Shown here in pieces: positions 1-6,200 of a stretch of 8,971 nt of DNA. Below the pieces are notes generated by a model. It was given only the letters and a program-made list of their open reading frames with translations, searched no databases and had not been told where the DNA came from. The DNA lies in the NCBI GenBank assembly GCA_018667995.1, contig JABIQT010000733.1:1-8971 (forward strand). The letters run 5' to 3'. The position numbers were made by a program, and so were the translations under genes. The stretch comes from Candidatus Latescibacterota bacterium. Lineage in GTDB: Bacteria > JAAXHH01 > JABIQT01. Numbering within the stretch: position 1 is the stretch's first letter; every line of letters begins with the position of its first letter.

Positions 1-256
1 AAATGATTTAGGTGATATACTCGGCGAAATCGGACAGGATCTTCGTGACAGGATCTTCGTCAATATCGTCCATCTTCCCAGTAGGCTGCGTGACTATTCA
101 TTTCAGATTGTTGGGTTCGCCCGAGATGGATCTACGTATTTGACCGATCCAACAACGTCACGCGATCGGATTATCGCCTTAGTCGAACGATCAAACCTGA
201 CTCCAACAGATATCGTGGAAGTTGAACTTCGCTTTAAACGAATATTCCCTGGTTGA
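1..256 (+). CDS. 3' end of an unrecognised gene (partial)
   Basis: From base 2 the frame is open for 84 codons and ends at a TGA (254-256). The other two frames stop within the first 11 bases, so this is the only frame that can enter from outside the window. The visible C-terminal part is soluble, with alternating charged and hydrophobic residues (for example IVEVELRFKRIF near the end), and has no membrane segment or cysteine motif. I do not recognise the family. It lies on the same strand as the large protease-ATPase gene and ends 42 bp before its start, which suggests one operon and perhaps a functional partner. A perfect 14-bp tandem repeat (33-60) lies inside it. The start and most of the gene are outside the window. 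Confidence 0.65.
   Translation, partial: NDLGDILGEIGQDLRDRIFVNIVHLPSRLRDYSFQIVGFARDGSTYLTDPTTSRDRIIALVERSNLTPTDIVEVELRFKRIFPG
33..60. repeat. 14-bp perfect tandem duplication
   Basis: The unit GACAGGATCTTCGT occurs twice back to back (33-46 and 47-60). Fourteen is not a multiple of three, so the copies are read in different frames, as GQDLR and then DRIFV. This looks like slippage or a local duplication inside the coding region. Confidence 0.9.
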
Positions 257-298
257 ATACTGAACCTTCACTTTTTCCTTCCGCAGACAATATCAATA

Positions 299-3200
299 AT
301 GAAAGTAATCTCCCCGATACATGCGCTCCGATCAGATGATTATGTCGGAGCTCTAGAACGAAAGATCGCCGCCGTACCCACTTCAACCGAGGCAGGACGC
401 CAGGCGATTCTTCGATCTCTTGTGGATTCACTTCCGGACACCCAGAATCTCGCGCTCTGTTGTGACAAAATCCTCCTAATACAGTGCCGAAAACTGCTTA
501 AGAAAACACGAGAGGAAGCAGTTTCACGAGCGGTTGGGCTCATTAAGCGGCAGTGCCTGAATATTCGCAGGGCCGAGAGATTTCTGGATCAGGTGAGATG
601 TCCTGCAATTGACCTTGAGAAGATAGACGCACGAATCTCCGATCTCGAGACGGGGCAACTGTCTATAATCAATTTCGCTGACACACCGCACAACGAACGA
701 TATCGACTTCAGGTTGAGAAAGACAGACAGGGCAAGGTGGCATGGGAGGGCATACTAACCTTTGTACAGCACCTGTTCGCATTTGGTCAAACAGCTGGGC
801 CCGAATCCAGGTCCTTTGTTAACCTCGTCGAAGCATTGATCTGGGATGAGAGACGTTACCTACAAGGCGAATACTGGACTTGGGGACTATTTACACGTGG
901 AGATCACGGAGTAACTGAACGCATCAGTTTGAATCTTTTTCTGGGTGGTACGGGGCAGACGGCGCTCTTGGCATCCCCAATTCAGGGATCTGAAGATGGA
1001 GATAGATTTCGCCTCTCAATTCTCAACGCAAAAGAATCGGCCAAGAAATACATCAATGATCTCACGTCAGATGCATTAACAATAGGCAGCGAATTCGACA
1101 GTATGTTAAGGATCGGCCATAACACTGAGCCTCAAGAGCTTCGAGGAGGATCAGCAGGATTACCCATTGCGGTCATGATGGTGGCTCAACTAATCCACGC
1201 ACCCCCTATCGCCACGACTGCTCTGACCGGCGAGATAGATACTAGCGGAAACGTGCTACCTGTTAACGGAATTCGAGAGAAAGTCGAAGCCGCAACCCAA
1301 TTTGGAATCGAAAAAGTGCTACTCCCGACTGAAAACTTCGAGTCTCTTGGGGTTCATACTACGGATTTTCCTTACCTTGTACCGGTTCGAACGCTCCGTG
1401 AAGCTTGTGATCACCTATTCCGTGATTTCTTACTTGAAAATGGCTATCGGGCCTTTCCACTGTCGGCAACATCAGAAACGAGAGAGCCTGAGAGATTTTA
1501 TCCATCTGATGTACCCGTAAGCTCGCTCGTAGGTCGCGACAATGAGATGGTCTGGCTACACCAAGGCATTAACCGAGCTTTGTCCGCCAAAGGGTCGATC
1601 ATCTTAGTCTCTGGTGAAGCAGGCGTCGGAAAGTCCTATCTTGCTGAAGCAGCAGTGGCGCACGCACGGAGCTTAGGCATGACTGTACTGAGAAGCGCAT
1701 GTACATCATATTCGGCGGTTGTACCTTATCTGCCGATTGTAGATCCTCTACTGAGAATCGACCCACCTACGTCAAATCCGGGGAGCACAGAGATATGGTT
1801 AAATCTAGTAGCGTCGCTTCGAGATCTGCTTGAATGTTTGGACGACAGCAGACGGGATCAATCTTCAATGCGCCAAATACGATTCTTTGATATTATCATA
1901 TCAATGTTTCAGCATCTCATGAGCGGTCCTGGTATGGTTTTCCTGGTGGATGATCTCCAGTGGTGTGATAGTGGCAGTCTCCAGCTACTCCAGCGACTAG
2001 CTAGGCATCTCGAAGATAAAAGGCTCTGCATTTTGTGCACCTACCGCAGCGAAAGAGCCACCGCTCACTGGGAGGAATCTTCACACCACCTTATCGACCG
2101 GTTCGTGGCTGAACTACCTTCAAACGTTGTTAAAACTCTGAGGGTGAATAATCTGAACACTGAACAAACCCGTGTTATGGTTGAGAGCTTGCTGGAGAGT
2201 CACAACATCCCATTGTGGCTGAGCGATATCATCTTTTCCGAATCGGAAGGTAATCCGCTGTTCGTTCAAGAGGTTATTAGTTGGTGGAGGGCATCGGGAA
2301 TAATCCCACGAAATGGGTACAGTTTACATGATATTGACCGGACACAGATTTCAATTCCGCCCAAGATCTATGATCTCCTACGAGTACGAATTTCTAATCT
2401 CAAAGACGAGGATCGCGAGATACTGGAAGTAGCCGCAGTCATGGGCGAAGTTTTTGATATTGAGGATGTTACTGAGATCATCGGCTACCCGTCCACAACA
2501 ATTCTTCGGGCGACTCAGAGGCTCATTAGGGACCATAGGCTGCTTAACGAGAACGAAGGCAACCGTTACAGTTTTCGGCACGGAAAAATCCGCGAGGTCA
2601 CCTACCAAGAAACCACTCCCAACCTTAGAAAAGCTTACCACGCAGCCTGGTGTGACCTACACCTAACGGGTGCCACCAGAGGTATTACGCCCAGTCAAGA
2701 AGAAATAGCCAATCACTGTATGAGAGCTGGCCGGGAAGTCCAATCACTTCCCTATTTGCAGAATGCTGCCCGAAGAGCGACAGAAATGTGTGCCTACAGA
2801 GAGGCAACAACGTACTGGGAGCGTTTGGAGACTATCTACAACAAACTTACCGCTGTGGAGGCAGACGCTGAAATTGAACTCAATTTACGGCTCGGGCAGA
2901 TCTGTTACGAAACAGGAGACTATTCAACTTCTGCGATCCGCTGTAAAAGGGCTTTTCGATTGGCAAAATTGCGGTGTCGCCCAAAGCACCAGGGCGATGC
3001 CCTTATGCGCCTTGGTTCCATTTACAGAGATAGAAGCAGATGGGAGACGGCGAAACGTCTGTACAACGCTAGTCTCACCCAATACCACAGGAGCAAGGAT
3101 CATATCGGCACCATGGCAGCCAAAACCAATATCGGGCTTCTCGCATACTTGAAGGGTGACTGGGCCTCAGCAAACACTATCCTATCGGATGCTCTAGAGT

Positions 3201-3877
3201 TAGCAGAAGAGTGCCAGAATGACAAAGGCATCGCCATCTGTTCAGGAAATCTTGGTAATGTGGCGTATGCAGAGGGTAGAAACGAAGAGGCAATCGAGTT
3301 CTATCATACCAGTTTGAAATTCAATCATAAAATACGCAGTCCCCTAGGGATAGCAGAAATAGAGACAAACATGGGTCTGATATTCGAACGATTCCTAGAT
3401 TGGCAAACTGCCGCGGATTGCCACAAACGCAGTATAGAGAGTCTGGAGCGCTTGGGCAGTGTCAGGAATCTATTGAACTCATACATTAACTACGCCCGTG
3501 TCCTGCTACGTCTTGATGACGTAACTCTCGCCCAAAGTATCTGCTCAGAGATGGAGGGCCAATTGGAGGACTTAGGTAATCAGCGACTGATAGCCGAGAA
3601 CAAACGCGTACAAGCTCTAGCAGCTATCCGGATGGAGGACTTTCGGCAGTGCCAGCTGCTTTTGCGCACTTCTGCAGATATCTGTGAAAGAATAGAGGAT
3701 AAACCGGGGTATGCAGATACCAAGGAAATCATAGGGGAAATGTTTCAGCTTGAGGGAGATATTGAAAAGGCCAGAGCTGCTTACGAGGATTCGATCAAAC
3801 TGTACGAAAAGTGTGGCTCGATTGGAAACATTCCGTCCTTGCAGGGACGCCTATCTAACTTGAATTCTAATGATTGA
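299..3877 (+). CDS. Lon-protease / STAND-like ATPase / TPR fusion protein
   Basis: 1192 residues. Residues 1 to about 125 are helical, charged and unrecognised. Residues of roughly 200-375 match the Lon (S16) proteolytic domain: GGSAG with Ser285, TGE at 310-312 and REK with Lys328, then GIEKVLLPTEN. Ser285 and Lys328 are 43 apart, exactly as Ser679/Lys722 in E. coli Lon. Residues of about 410-800 form an AAA_16/STAND-like ATPase: LVGRDNEM (410-417), Walker A GEAGVGKS (439-446), Walker B VFLVDDLQW (547-555), GNPLFVQEV (651-659) and SFRHGKIRE (from 758). From about 857 to the end there are roughly eight TPR repeats of 38-41 residues. No signal peptide or membrane segment is visible, so it is probably cytoplasmic. 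The start is the first ATG after an in-frame stop at 254-256; no clear Shine-Dalgarno is seen. Known STAND proteins keep the C-terminal repeats for sensing, the ATPase for oligomerisation and the N-terminus as effector. By inference this is a ligand-triggered protease, for defence or signalling; the substrate is unknown. Confidence 0.93.
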   Translation: MKVISPIHALRSDDYVGALERKIAAVPTSTEAGRQAILRSLVDSLPDTQNLALCCDKILLIQCRKLLKKTREEAVSRAVGLIKRQCLNIRRAERFLDQVRCPAIDLEKIDARISDLETGQLSIINFADTPHNERYRLQVEKDRQGKVAWEGILTFVQHLFAFGQTAGPESRSFVNLVEALIWDERRYLQGEYWTWGLFTRGDHGVTERISLNLFLGGTGQTALLASPIQGSEDGDRFRLSILNAKESAKKYINDLTSDALTIGSEFDSMLRIGHNTEPQELRGGSAGLPIAVMMVAQLIHAPPIATTALTGEIDTSGNVLPVNGIREKVEAATQFGIEKVLLPTENFESLGVHTTDFPYLVPVRTLREACDHLFRDFLLENGYRAFPLSATSETREPERFYPSDVPVSSLVGRDNEMVWLHQGINRALSAKGSIILVSGEAGVGKSYLAEAAVAHARSLGMTVLRSACTSYSAVVPYLPIVDPLLRIDPPTSNPGSTEIWLNLVASLRDLLECLDDSRRDQSSMRQIRFFDIIISMFQHLMSGPGMVFLVDDLQWCDSGSLQLLQRLARHLEDKRLCILCTYRSERATAHWEESSHHLIDRFVAELPSNVVKTLRVNNLNTEQTRVMVESLLESHNIPLWLSDIIFSESEGNPLFVQEVISWWRASGIIPRNGYSLHDIDRTQISIPPKIYDLLRVRISNLKDEDREILEVAAVMGEVFDIEDVTEIIGYPSTTILRATQRLIRDHRLLNENEGNRYSFRHGKIREVTYQETTPNLRKAYHAAWCDLHLTGATRGITPSQEEIANHCMRAGREVQSLPYLQNAARRATEMCAYREATTYWERLETIYNKLTAVEADAEIELNLRLGQICYETGDYSTSAIRCKRAFRLAKLRCRPKHQGDALMRLGSIYRDRSRWETAKRLYNASLTQYHRSKDHIGTMAAKTNIGLLAYLKGDWASANTILSDALELAEECQNDKGIAICSGNLGNVAYAEGRNEEAIEFYHTSLKFNHKIRSPLGIAEIETNMGLIFERFLDWQTAADCHKRSIESLERLGSVRNLLNSYINYARVLLRLDDVTLAQSICSEMEGQLEDLGNQRLIAENKRVQALAAIRMEDFRQCQLLLRTSADICERIEDKPGYADTKEIIGEMFQLEGDIEKARAAYEDSIKLYEKCGSIGNIPSLQGRLSNLNSND

Positions 3878-3889
3878 TTCGGCTACAAA

Positions 3890-4864
3890 CTATCTTAGGT
3901 AATCGACTGAACCAACATCAAAATAGGTTTTGTAGGCATTTGAGCGGTGATGTTCTATAAACGAATCAGTTTTCTGTACTATGGTTGTAAATAGCTCTCC
4001 ATCAATCTGCTCCGGATGGCAGGCTTCAGGTTTATTGTAATGGGCTCGGATCAATAGGCTATTCTCATTCAGCGGCAGATCGCTGATATTAGACACATAC
4101 CGATGAAATAGTCCCTCGTTAAAAAGCCGGTACTCGACACTCGAAATGTAGATACAGGCGACCCCCAGTTCTCTCTCCTGACAGAATGATTTTATAGCTG
4201 ACAGCGTCTTTCTCCCAGAAAAATCTCCAGTGATCGGCACTATCAGGTTTTGAGACTGTTGCTGCTTGATAAACTCAAAAGAACTGCCGTTCGCCAGGAA
4301 ATTCCCAAAGACAGCTGGATCATCGCCGGAGAGTAAGAAATCCTTGAAAGTAGGATATGGTAACCCACCTGATGTAACCGTGGGCAACCGACACCGTAGA
4401 TTGAGATCGTATTGAGAAAAGTCCCGATACATCTCTCTGATGATAAGAATGTCATCAGAAGATAATCCCTTGGTGGTATCGATGACCCGCGGCAGTATTA
4501 ACGAGAGGTTTCTCTCCATCCTCTTCGGATCTGCGGCAGTTCTTTCGATATATTCTATCAATTGGCCCAGTGTTCTGTCGTCAGAAGAATCCTCACCATT
4601 GAAAGGCCTGGAGAATAGCATAGTTAGATACTCTTCTCTGCTGCCCGAAAGTAGAAAAAGTACACGAAAAAGGTGGTGAAGGAGAAGATTTTCACGTCTA
4701 TAATCGACAATGAATGAGATTACGGGCTGAACTCCCGCGATGTACGAGAAATTCTGATCTGGCCCTACACCAATGTAGACGCCACGGTTGGAAGGCATAT
4801 TGTTGATAAAGTGCCCAATTCTTGCATAATCAATCTCATTAGAAACCAGATACTCAAAATTCAT
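3890..4864 (-). CDS. Conserved protein of unknown function, LIC_10091-like
   Basis: 324 residues from the ATG at 4864. I recognise the pattern of an uncharacterised bacterial family, which I recall being named after Leptospira LIC_10091. The N-terminal third has the glycine-rich GVGPDQNFSYIA (from residue 32), then FIVDYRRENLL, with an Asp at the end of a strand and paired Arg. Next comes an FSRPF segment, and later NLIVPITGDFSGRK and CIYISSVEYRLF. The alternating strands and the early glycine-rich loop followed by Asp resemble a class I methyltransferase-type Rossmann fold, but that is inference and no activity is assigned. No signal peptide or membrane segment is seen. A TTG 27 bp upstream (4891) would add nine residues, but it lies inside a terminator stem, so I prefer the ATG, with a weak GGA upstream. 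It lies downstream of the acidic peptide gene and is convergent with the protease-ATPase gene, 12 bp apart. Confidence 0.85.
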   Translation of the reverse strand: MNFEYLVSNEIDYARIGHFINNMPSNRGVYIGVGPDQNFSYIAGVQPVISFIVDYRRENLLLHHLFRVLFLLSGSREEYLTMLFSRPFNGEDSSDDRTLGQLIEYIERTAADPKRMERNLSLILPRVIDTTKGLSSDDILIIREMYRDFSQYDLNLRCRLPTVTSGGLPYPTFKDFLLSGDDPAVFGNFLANGSSFEFIKQQQSQNLIVPITGDFSGRKTLSAIKSFCQERELGVACIYISSVEYRLFNEGLFHRYVSNISDLPLNENSLLIRAHYNKPEACHPEQIDGELFTTIVQKTDSFIEHHRSNAYKTYFDVGSVDYLR

Positions 4865-4876
4865 GGCGGATTTTCC

Positions 4877-4914
4877 AATAAAGAAGCCCAATCACCATGG
4901 TACAGTGATTGGGC
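4877..4914 (-). terminator. Intrinsic terminator after the acidic peptide gene
   Basis: GCCCAATCAC (4886-4895) and GTGATTGGGC (4905-4914) form a perfect 10-bp stem with a 9-nt loop. Read on the minus strand, the stem is followed by TTCTTTATT (4885-4877), a U-rich tail. The plus side has no T-tract, so it acts on minus-strand transcripts. It begins 33 bp after the stop codon of the 47-residue peptide gene and lies just before the LIC_10091-like gene, so it may end or attenuate a shared transcript. Confidence 0.8.
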
Positions 4915-4947
4915 TACCGTTGAGCTAACTTTATTCTGTAGGCCGAG

Positions 4948-5091
4948 TTACTCTTCGGTATCAGACAGCACTATGCTCGGAGCAACACGAGGTTCAATCT
5001 CTTCCGTAGCAGTTTCGAGAAGCAGTTCGAGATCGTCCATCGTGAATGTGTCAAGTTCTTCGGTTGTAATGTCGCGGATTTCCTGTGCCAT
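4948..5091 (-). CDS. Very acidic 47-residue peptide, unknown
   Basis: The ATG at 5091 opens a 47-codon frame ending in TAA (4948-4950). The product starts MAQEIRDITTEELDTFTMDD and ends in IVLSDTEE. It has 15 Asp/Glu against 2 Arg, no Lys, no Cys and no membrane segment. Evidence that it is real: GGGGG lies 7-8 nt before the ATG as a Shine-Dalgarno-like element, a promoter with two operator-like palindromes lies upstream, and a strong intrinsic terminator follows 33 bp after the stop. The opposite strand is open here too, but its reading is a serine-rich shadow. I do not recognise a family. Possible roles are a small regulator, a binding partner or inhibitor, or a precursor peptide; nothing in the window decides between them. 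The next gene on the same strand is the LIC_10091-like gene beyond the terminator. Confidence 0.65.
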   Translation of the reverse strand: MAQEIRDITTEELDTFTMDDLELLLETATEEIEPRVAPSIVLSDTEE

Positions 5092-5171
5092 GATCAAACC
5101 CCCATTGAAGTGTGACAAAAAGAAACGATTGAACGACTGATTTATGAGTTCCTTGTATTCTGCGAGGCTAT

Positions 5172-5187
5172 TGTGATTTGCGTCACA
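5172..5187. promoter_or_regulatory. CRP/FNR-family-like operator, site 1
   Basis: TGTGATTTGCGTCACA is a perfect match to TGTGA-N6-TCACA, the E. coli CRP consensus. It lies where transcription from the minus-strand promoter at 5194-5222 would start, which would suit repression. If the weaker CATAAA (5141-5146, minus strand) were the -10, the site would lie about 45 bp upstream of the start, which would suit activation. Confidence 0.6.
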
Positions 5188-5193
5188 CCGTAT

Positions 5194-5222
5194 AATATGT
5201 GATCCAAATCACATATTGTCAA
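5194..5222 (-). promoter_or_regulatory. Probable sigma70-type promoter of the acidic peptide gene
   Basis: On the minus strand a perfect TTGACA (5222-5217) is followed by a 17-bp spacer and CATATT (5199-5194, 4 of 6 matches). TATTAT (5197-5192) at 19 bp is an alternative -10. The start would be near 5187, giving a leader of about 96 nt before the ATG at 5091. The spacer is filled by palindrome site 2, so a protein bound there should block RNA polymerase. Confidence 0.5.
5195..5216. promoter_or_regulatory. CRP/FNR-family-like operator, site 2 (22-bp palindrome)
   Basis: The arms ATATGTGAT and ATCACATAT are separated by CCAA: nine perfect base pairs around a 4-bp centre, with TGTGA-N6-TCACA inside (5198-5213). 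It closely resembles the ideal E. coli CRP site. Its centre is 26 bp from that of site 1, and it lies between the -35 and -10 of the minus-strand promoter. Confidence 0.7.
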
Positions 5223-5351
5223 TAATAAAATCCTATTTATTTGAATTTTTAAAGCATCAGCCAGTGTGGTTTTCGTTATTTCACAATGCTATCCTCCCAA
5301 CGATCAACCTGTTATCCACAGTACACACATCGGCGACAACTTACGCCCAGC

Positions 5352-5380
5352 TTGACTTTTGCTCCGCCTAAAACTATCTT
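5352..5380 (+). promoter_or_regulatory. Probable promoter of the zinc-ribbon gene pair
   Basis: TTGACT (5352-5357, 5 of 6), a 17-bp spacer and TATCTT (5375-5380, 4 of 6). The predicted start near 5387 lies about 50 bp before the ATG at 5439. This supports the internal ATG over the one at 5286. Confidence 0.45.
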
Positions 5381-5438
5381 TCCCGTAGTAAGTTACAACT
5401 CCAACCATCCCCCTGTCTTAAACCATATTGATACGCGT

Positions 5439-5735
5439 ATGCCTACCTGCCAGAAATGCCAGACCGTGGCCCTTCCAGACGATAAGTTCTGTGGTCATTG
5501 CGGATACGATATTCATGCCGCCACCACCGAATTATCTACGCTGACTGAGCATTCACTGGACGTCGTCGAAGTGAAATTCCGGCTGGGCATGGTATACTAT
5601 AAGAAGGATAACATGGAAAGCGCCGTTGCCCTCTGGAAAGAAGTGCTGGAGCTGGATAAAGGCCACGCCGACGCTATCCGCATGATGGAGAGAGTACGAT
5701 CCTACCAGGATCCAACCAACAACGACGATGAATGA
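5439..5735 (+). CDS. Small zinc-ribbon protein with a TPR-like helical segment
   Basis: 98 residues. The N-terminus holds a CxxC-X10-CxxC zinc ribbon (Cys4, Cys7, Cys18, Cys21, ending FCGHCGYDI). After an acidic linker, VKFRLGMVYYKKDNMESAVA and WKEVLELDKGHADAI have the spacing of one TPR-type helix pair (G-Y-x(5-6)-A-x(3)-W). It is probably a cytoplasmic adaptor or scaffold protein; the binding partner is unknown. The ATG at 5439 is preferred over one 153 bp upstream because the extra 51 residues look non-coding, a promoter lies between them, and the zinc ribbon normally begins near the N-terminus. No clear Shine-Dalgarno is seen. The last 8 bases overlap the start of the zinc-ribbon/FHA gene, so the two are almost certainly co-expressed and perhaps translationally coupled. 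Confidence 0.8.
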   Translation: MPTCQKCQTVALPDDKFCGHCGYDIHAATTELSTLTEHSLDVVEVKFRLGMVYYKKDNMESAVALWKEVLELDKGHADAIRMMERVRSYQDPTNNDDE

Positions 5736-6186
5736 GCAGATGGTATGCGCCGAATGCGGCCACGAGAAGAGAAAGAATAACCGCTACTGCACTGAATGTG
5801 GAAAGCGCCTGGATACTCGTCCCAGGGCCCTTGGCAGACTAATAATCGTAAGCGAAGCTGGCACAGAACCCGACTCGCGACGGAGGGTCCAGCAGAACAA
5901 TATCACCAATGAACGCCGATCTGGGTTTGATATCAGCCAGTTTCCATTGAAAATCGGACGAAGTGACGACAACACGTTCGTCATGATCGACGAGCAATCC
6001 TCAGCGTATCATGCCCTCATAACCACCGATGGACTACAGTTCTGGATTCAAGACCTGGAAAGTACCAATGGAACCCATATTGACGGTATCCGCATAGACG
6101 CGACGACGCAACTACGTGCCGACAGCTTGATCAAAATCGGATCTACGATTATTAAGTTCGAACACTTTCCAGAAACCGCGGCTTGA
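5728..6186 (+). CDS. Zinc-ribbon / FHA-domain protein
   Basis: 152 residues. The N-terminus has a CxxC-X10-CxxC zinc ribbon (Cys7, Cys10, Cys21, Cys24). A polar, Arg-rich linker follows (about 30-68), then an FHA domain (about 70-148). Its signature residues are present: IGRS with Arg78, the S-x-x-H motif at Ser92-His95, and STNGT with Asn114-Gly115. FHA domains bind phosphothreonine peptides, so this is likely a phospho-dependent adaptor working with a Ser/Thr kinase encoded elsewhere. No membrane segment is seen. The ATG at 5728 overlaps the end of the preceding zinc-ribbon gene by 8 bp; an ATG four codons further in is also possible and would leave the domains unchanged. The repeated layout of ribbon plus interaction module in both proteins suggests they act together. 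Confidence 0.88.
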   Translation: MNEQMVCAECGHEKRKNNRYCTECGKRLDTRPRALGRLIIVSEAGTEPDSRRRVQQNNITNERRSGFDISQFPLKIGRSDDNTFVMIDEQSSAYHALITTDGLQFWIQDLESTNGTHIDGIRIDATTQLRADSLIKIGSTIIKFEHFPETAA

Positions 6187-6200
6187 ACGCGCAACTCTCA

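Larger units (their letters stand above)
5092..5438. other. Gene-free regulatory region, 347 bp
   Basis: This divergent intergenic region lies between the acidic peptide gene (minus) and the zinc-ribbon gene (plus). It contains the two CRP-type palindromes, a minus-strand promoter, an AT-rich stretch (about 5214-5252), one TTATCCACA (5312-5320) and a plus-strand promoter (5352-5380). A frame open from an ATG at 5286 would extend the zinc-ribbon protein by 51 residues. That extension looks non-coding in composition and would begin upstream of the likely promoter. Confidence 0.6.

Noticed and set aside
251-266. Imperfect dyad GGTT...AACC between the partial gene and the protease-ATPase gene
   Set aside because: It has only four perfect outer pairs and no T-tract, so it is neither a convincing terminator nor an operator.
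2378-3152. Frames on both strands inside the TPR and ATPase part of the large gene
   Set aside because: They are shadows of the 1192-residue frame, which has continuous recognisable domains throughout.
5111-5115. Third TGTGA half-site near the acidic peptide gene
   Set aside because: No matching TCACA half follows at the right distance.
4811-5140. 109-residue plus-strand frame opposite the acidic peptide gene
   Set aside because: It is serine-rich because it mirrors the Asp/Glu codons of the minus strand, spans the terminator and two genes, and has no ribosome binding site.
5312-5320. TTATCCACA, a perfect DnaA box beside an AT-rich stretch
   Set aside because: It is a single copy with no second box nearby, and one such 9-mer in 9 kb is not improbable. 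It is not enough for an origin.
5286-5438. N-terminal extension of the first zinc-ribbon gene from the ATG at 5286
   Set aside because: The 51 extra residues are unlike a folded protein, and a TTGACT/TATCTT promoter lies inside the extension. The ATG at 5439 places the zinc ribbon at the start of the protein.
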